DNA from: Hyphomicrobiales bacterium
GTDB taxonomy: Bacteria > Pseudomonadota > Alphaproteobacteria > Rhizobiales > Xanthobacteraceae
Length of the DNA: 13,400 nucleotides
Direction of reading: 5' to 3'
Assembly: GCA_016201085.1 (NCBI GenBank)
Contig: JACQDO010000460.1
Coordinates: 1 to 13,400, forward strand
Shown here: piece by piece, positions 12,498-13,400 of the stretch
Numbering within the stretch: position 1 is the stretch's first letter
Layout of the letters: each line of letters opens with the position of its first letter
Position numbers and translations under genes: made by a program
The notes under the pieces: generated by a model
What the model saw: only the letters and a program-made list of their open reading frames with translations
Told to the model about the DNA's origin: nothing
Databases searched by the model: none

Positions 12498-13292
12498 TCA
12501 GCGGCGGCGGGTCTTGGCGGCGCGCTTCGGCTTGGCTGTGGCGCGTGCCGGTTTCGCGGGCTTGGCTGCGCCGCCGCCGGCCTTGGCCACCCGCATCGAC
12601 CAGTATTCCCACGAGCGCGTCAGGCCGGTGGTGGTGGCGACGATCTGGCTGGCCAGTTGGGTTTCGCCCGGGGACAGCGAGGCGATGGCGCCGCCGATCG
12701 CCAGCGACTGCACCTGGTACTCGGCATTGCGCGCCGAATAAACCGAACGGAACACGCAGTCGCGCACGCTGGTGCCGGCGACGGTGACGCCATGCCGCTT
12801 CATCAGCACCATCCAATGCTTACCGAGTGCGCGCGCCAGCGAGGCGCCCTCCTCCAGTCTGCACACCAGCATATTGGTGTCGCCGAATTCGTCGTGCTGG
12901 TCCCAGAACGGCGGCTTGATGCCGCCGATGGCGCCGAGATGAAAGACCGGCACGTAATCGGTGCCGGTGGCGAGCAGCGGCATGAACGAAGCGCAATGAT
13001 GGTGGCAGACCGAATTCACCTCCGGCCGCGCCTTGTAGATTTCGCCGTGGATCACCCGCTCGGAATACTGCGTCACGCTTGGCTCGCGCACCGGCCGCGA
13101 GTCGAGGTCGTATTCGATGAAATCCTCAGGGCTCACCAGCTCGGGCGCGCGCGAGCGCGACAGCAGATAGCGGCGCGGATTGTCGGGATGGCGCATGCTG
13201 ACATGACCGAAAGCGTCGATGACGCCCTCGTTGGCGACAATGCGATTGGCGAGCGAAAGCTCGCGGCGGGCTTCGAGAAGACTATTGGCCAC
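12498..13292 (-). CDS. Class II aldolase/adducin-family protein, possible aromatic-acid decarboxylase
   Basis: Using GTG 13292 as start gives 264 residues. The divalent-metal site of the L-fuculose-phosphate aldolase fold is complete: E78 (QYSERVIHGEIY), H97 and H99 (SVCHHHCASF) and H167 (MKRHGVTVAG). DAFGHVSMRHPDNPRRYLLS (26-45) is the usual N-terminal signature. Some family members are decarboxylases rather than aldolases, for example 3,4-dihydroxyphthalate decarboxylase and the 4-decarboxylase of vitamin B6 breakdown; with ring-cleavage genes nearby that role is plausible but unproven. The GTG start follows AAGGGGAAA at good spacing, whereas the upstream ATG at 13352 lies inside a likely -10 box and adds 20 atypical residues. 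Residues about 238-264 are a Lys/Ala/Pro/Arg tail beyond the catalytic domain. Confidence 0.82.
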   Translation of the reverse strand: MANSLLEARRELSLANRIVANEGVIDAFGHVSMRHPDNPRRYLLSRSRAPELVSPEDFIEYDLDSRPVREPSVTQYSERVIHGEIYKARPEVNSVCHHHCASFMPLLATGTDYVPVFHLGAIGGIKPPFWDQHDEFGDTNMLVCRLEEGASLARALGKHWMVLMKRHGVTVAGTSVRDCVFRSVYSARNAEYQVQSLAIGGAIASLSPGETQLASQIVATTTGLTRSWEYWSMRVAKAGGGAAKPAKPARATAKPKRAAKTRRR

Positions 13293-13350
13293 TGACGTTT
13301 CCCCTTGAATAGCGCAGACGATTGCGACGCGCCGACGGTTGCTGTCCCGC

Positions 13351-13356
13351 ATTATA
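13351..13356 (-). promoter_or_regulatory. Candidate -10 element of the aldolase/binding-protein operon
   Basis: A perfect TATAAT on the minus strand lies about 60 bp upstream of the GTG at 13292, leaving a leader of roughly 50 nt. No good -35 was found at 16-18 bp. It overlaps the alternative ATG at 13352, which argues against that start. Confidence 0.4.
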
Positions 13357-13400
13357 GGACGAAATAATGGTGCCGCCGCTTGACAGATCGCGGCGGTTAG

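Noticed and set aside
13372..13396. TTGACA (13380-13385) inside a CCGCCG/CGGCGG inverted repeat at the right edge
   Set aside because: It could be the -35 of a plus-strand gene outside the window or an operator, but the -10 region is beyond the end and cannot be judged.
1..13400. tRNA, rRNA, riboswitch, insertion sequence or integrase
   Set aside because: No cloverleaf-like sequence, rRNA segment, transposase or recombinase motif, or recognisable riboswitch core was seen in either strand on reading.

Overview
The window looks like a chromosomal stretch of a GC-rich alphaproteobacterium of the Bradyrhizobium/Xanthobacteraceae kind (Hyphomicrobiales). The reasons are the high GC and codon style, a protocatechuate/gallate 4,5-cleavage gene pair, short Flp pilins, a Crp/Fnr regulator of the VYFP/GREG type common in Bradyrhizobium, TauT-type ABC transporter parts, and a two-hairpin intergenic repeat (354-473) resembling dispersed palindromic elements of that group. 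The taxonomic call is an inference from style, not from a database match.

Layout, left to right. (1) 1-1185, plus strand: the 3' end of a PIG-L/LmbE-family gene (GalB-like 4-oxalomesaconate hydratase), the repeat element, and a LigK/GalC-type aldolase. Together they would carry out the last two steps from 4-oxalomesaconate to pyruvate and oxaloacetate. (2) 1340-2975: two 53-residue Flp prepilin genes (45 of 53 residues identical), each with its own GNRA-loop terminator, flanking a convergent/divergent Crp/Fnr regulator on the minus strand. The second pilin is easily missed because of its size. Two copies of a TGTCGG-n-CGGACA site lie upstream of the regulator. (3) 3061-4994, minus strand: a permease and a periplasmic substrate-binding protein of a NitT/TauT-type ABC importer, with no ATPase beside them. 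(4) 5205-6866, plus strand: a DUF938 SAM-methyltransferase pseudogene broken by one in-frame TAA at its SAM-binding motif, then an extradiol catechol 2,3-dioxygenase-like VOC protein. (5) 6867-8325: an AT-richer accessory segment with two near-identical 28-bp palindromes just before a gene that joins a GSU2403-type nucleotidyltransferase to a DUF1488-like C-terminal domain. (6) 8335-10884, plus strand: a likely operon of aldo/keto reductase, double NTF2/SnoaL-like protein and a 3-hydroxyisobutyrate-dehydrogenase-like oxidoreductase with DUF1932. (7) 11004-11345: a small secreted lysine-rich protein with a four-cysteine Kazal-like domain, and a strong terminator. (8) 11436-13292, minus strand: a second orphan periplasmic binding protein and, upstream of it, a class II aldolase/adducin-family enzyme that could be an aromatic decarboxylase.

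The core of the window is uptake and breakdown of aromatic or other small organic acids: ring-cleavage dioxygenase, lower meta-cleavage pathway enzymes, reductases, a possible decarboxylase and two solute-binding proteins. The part most unlike its surroundings is the nucleotidyltransferase segment with its paired palindromes. It is the best candidate for a poorly described system, possibly an autoregulated or orphan toxin/defence-type gene, but its function cannot be read from the sequence.
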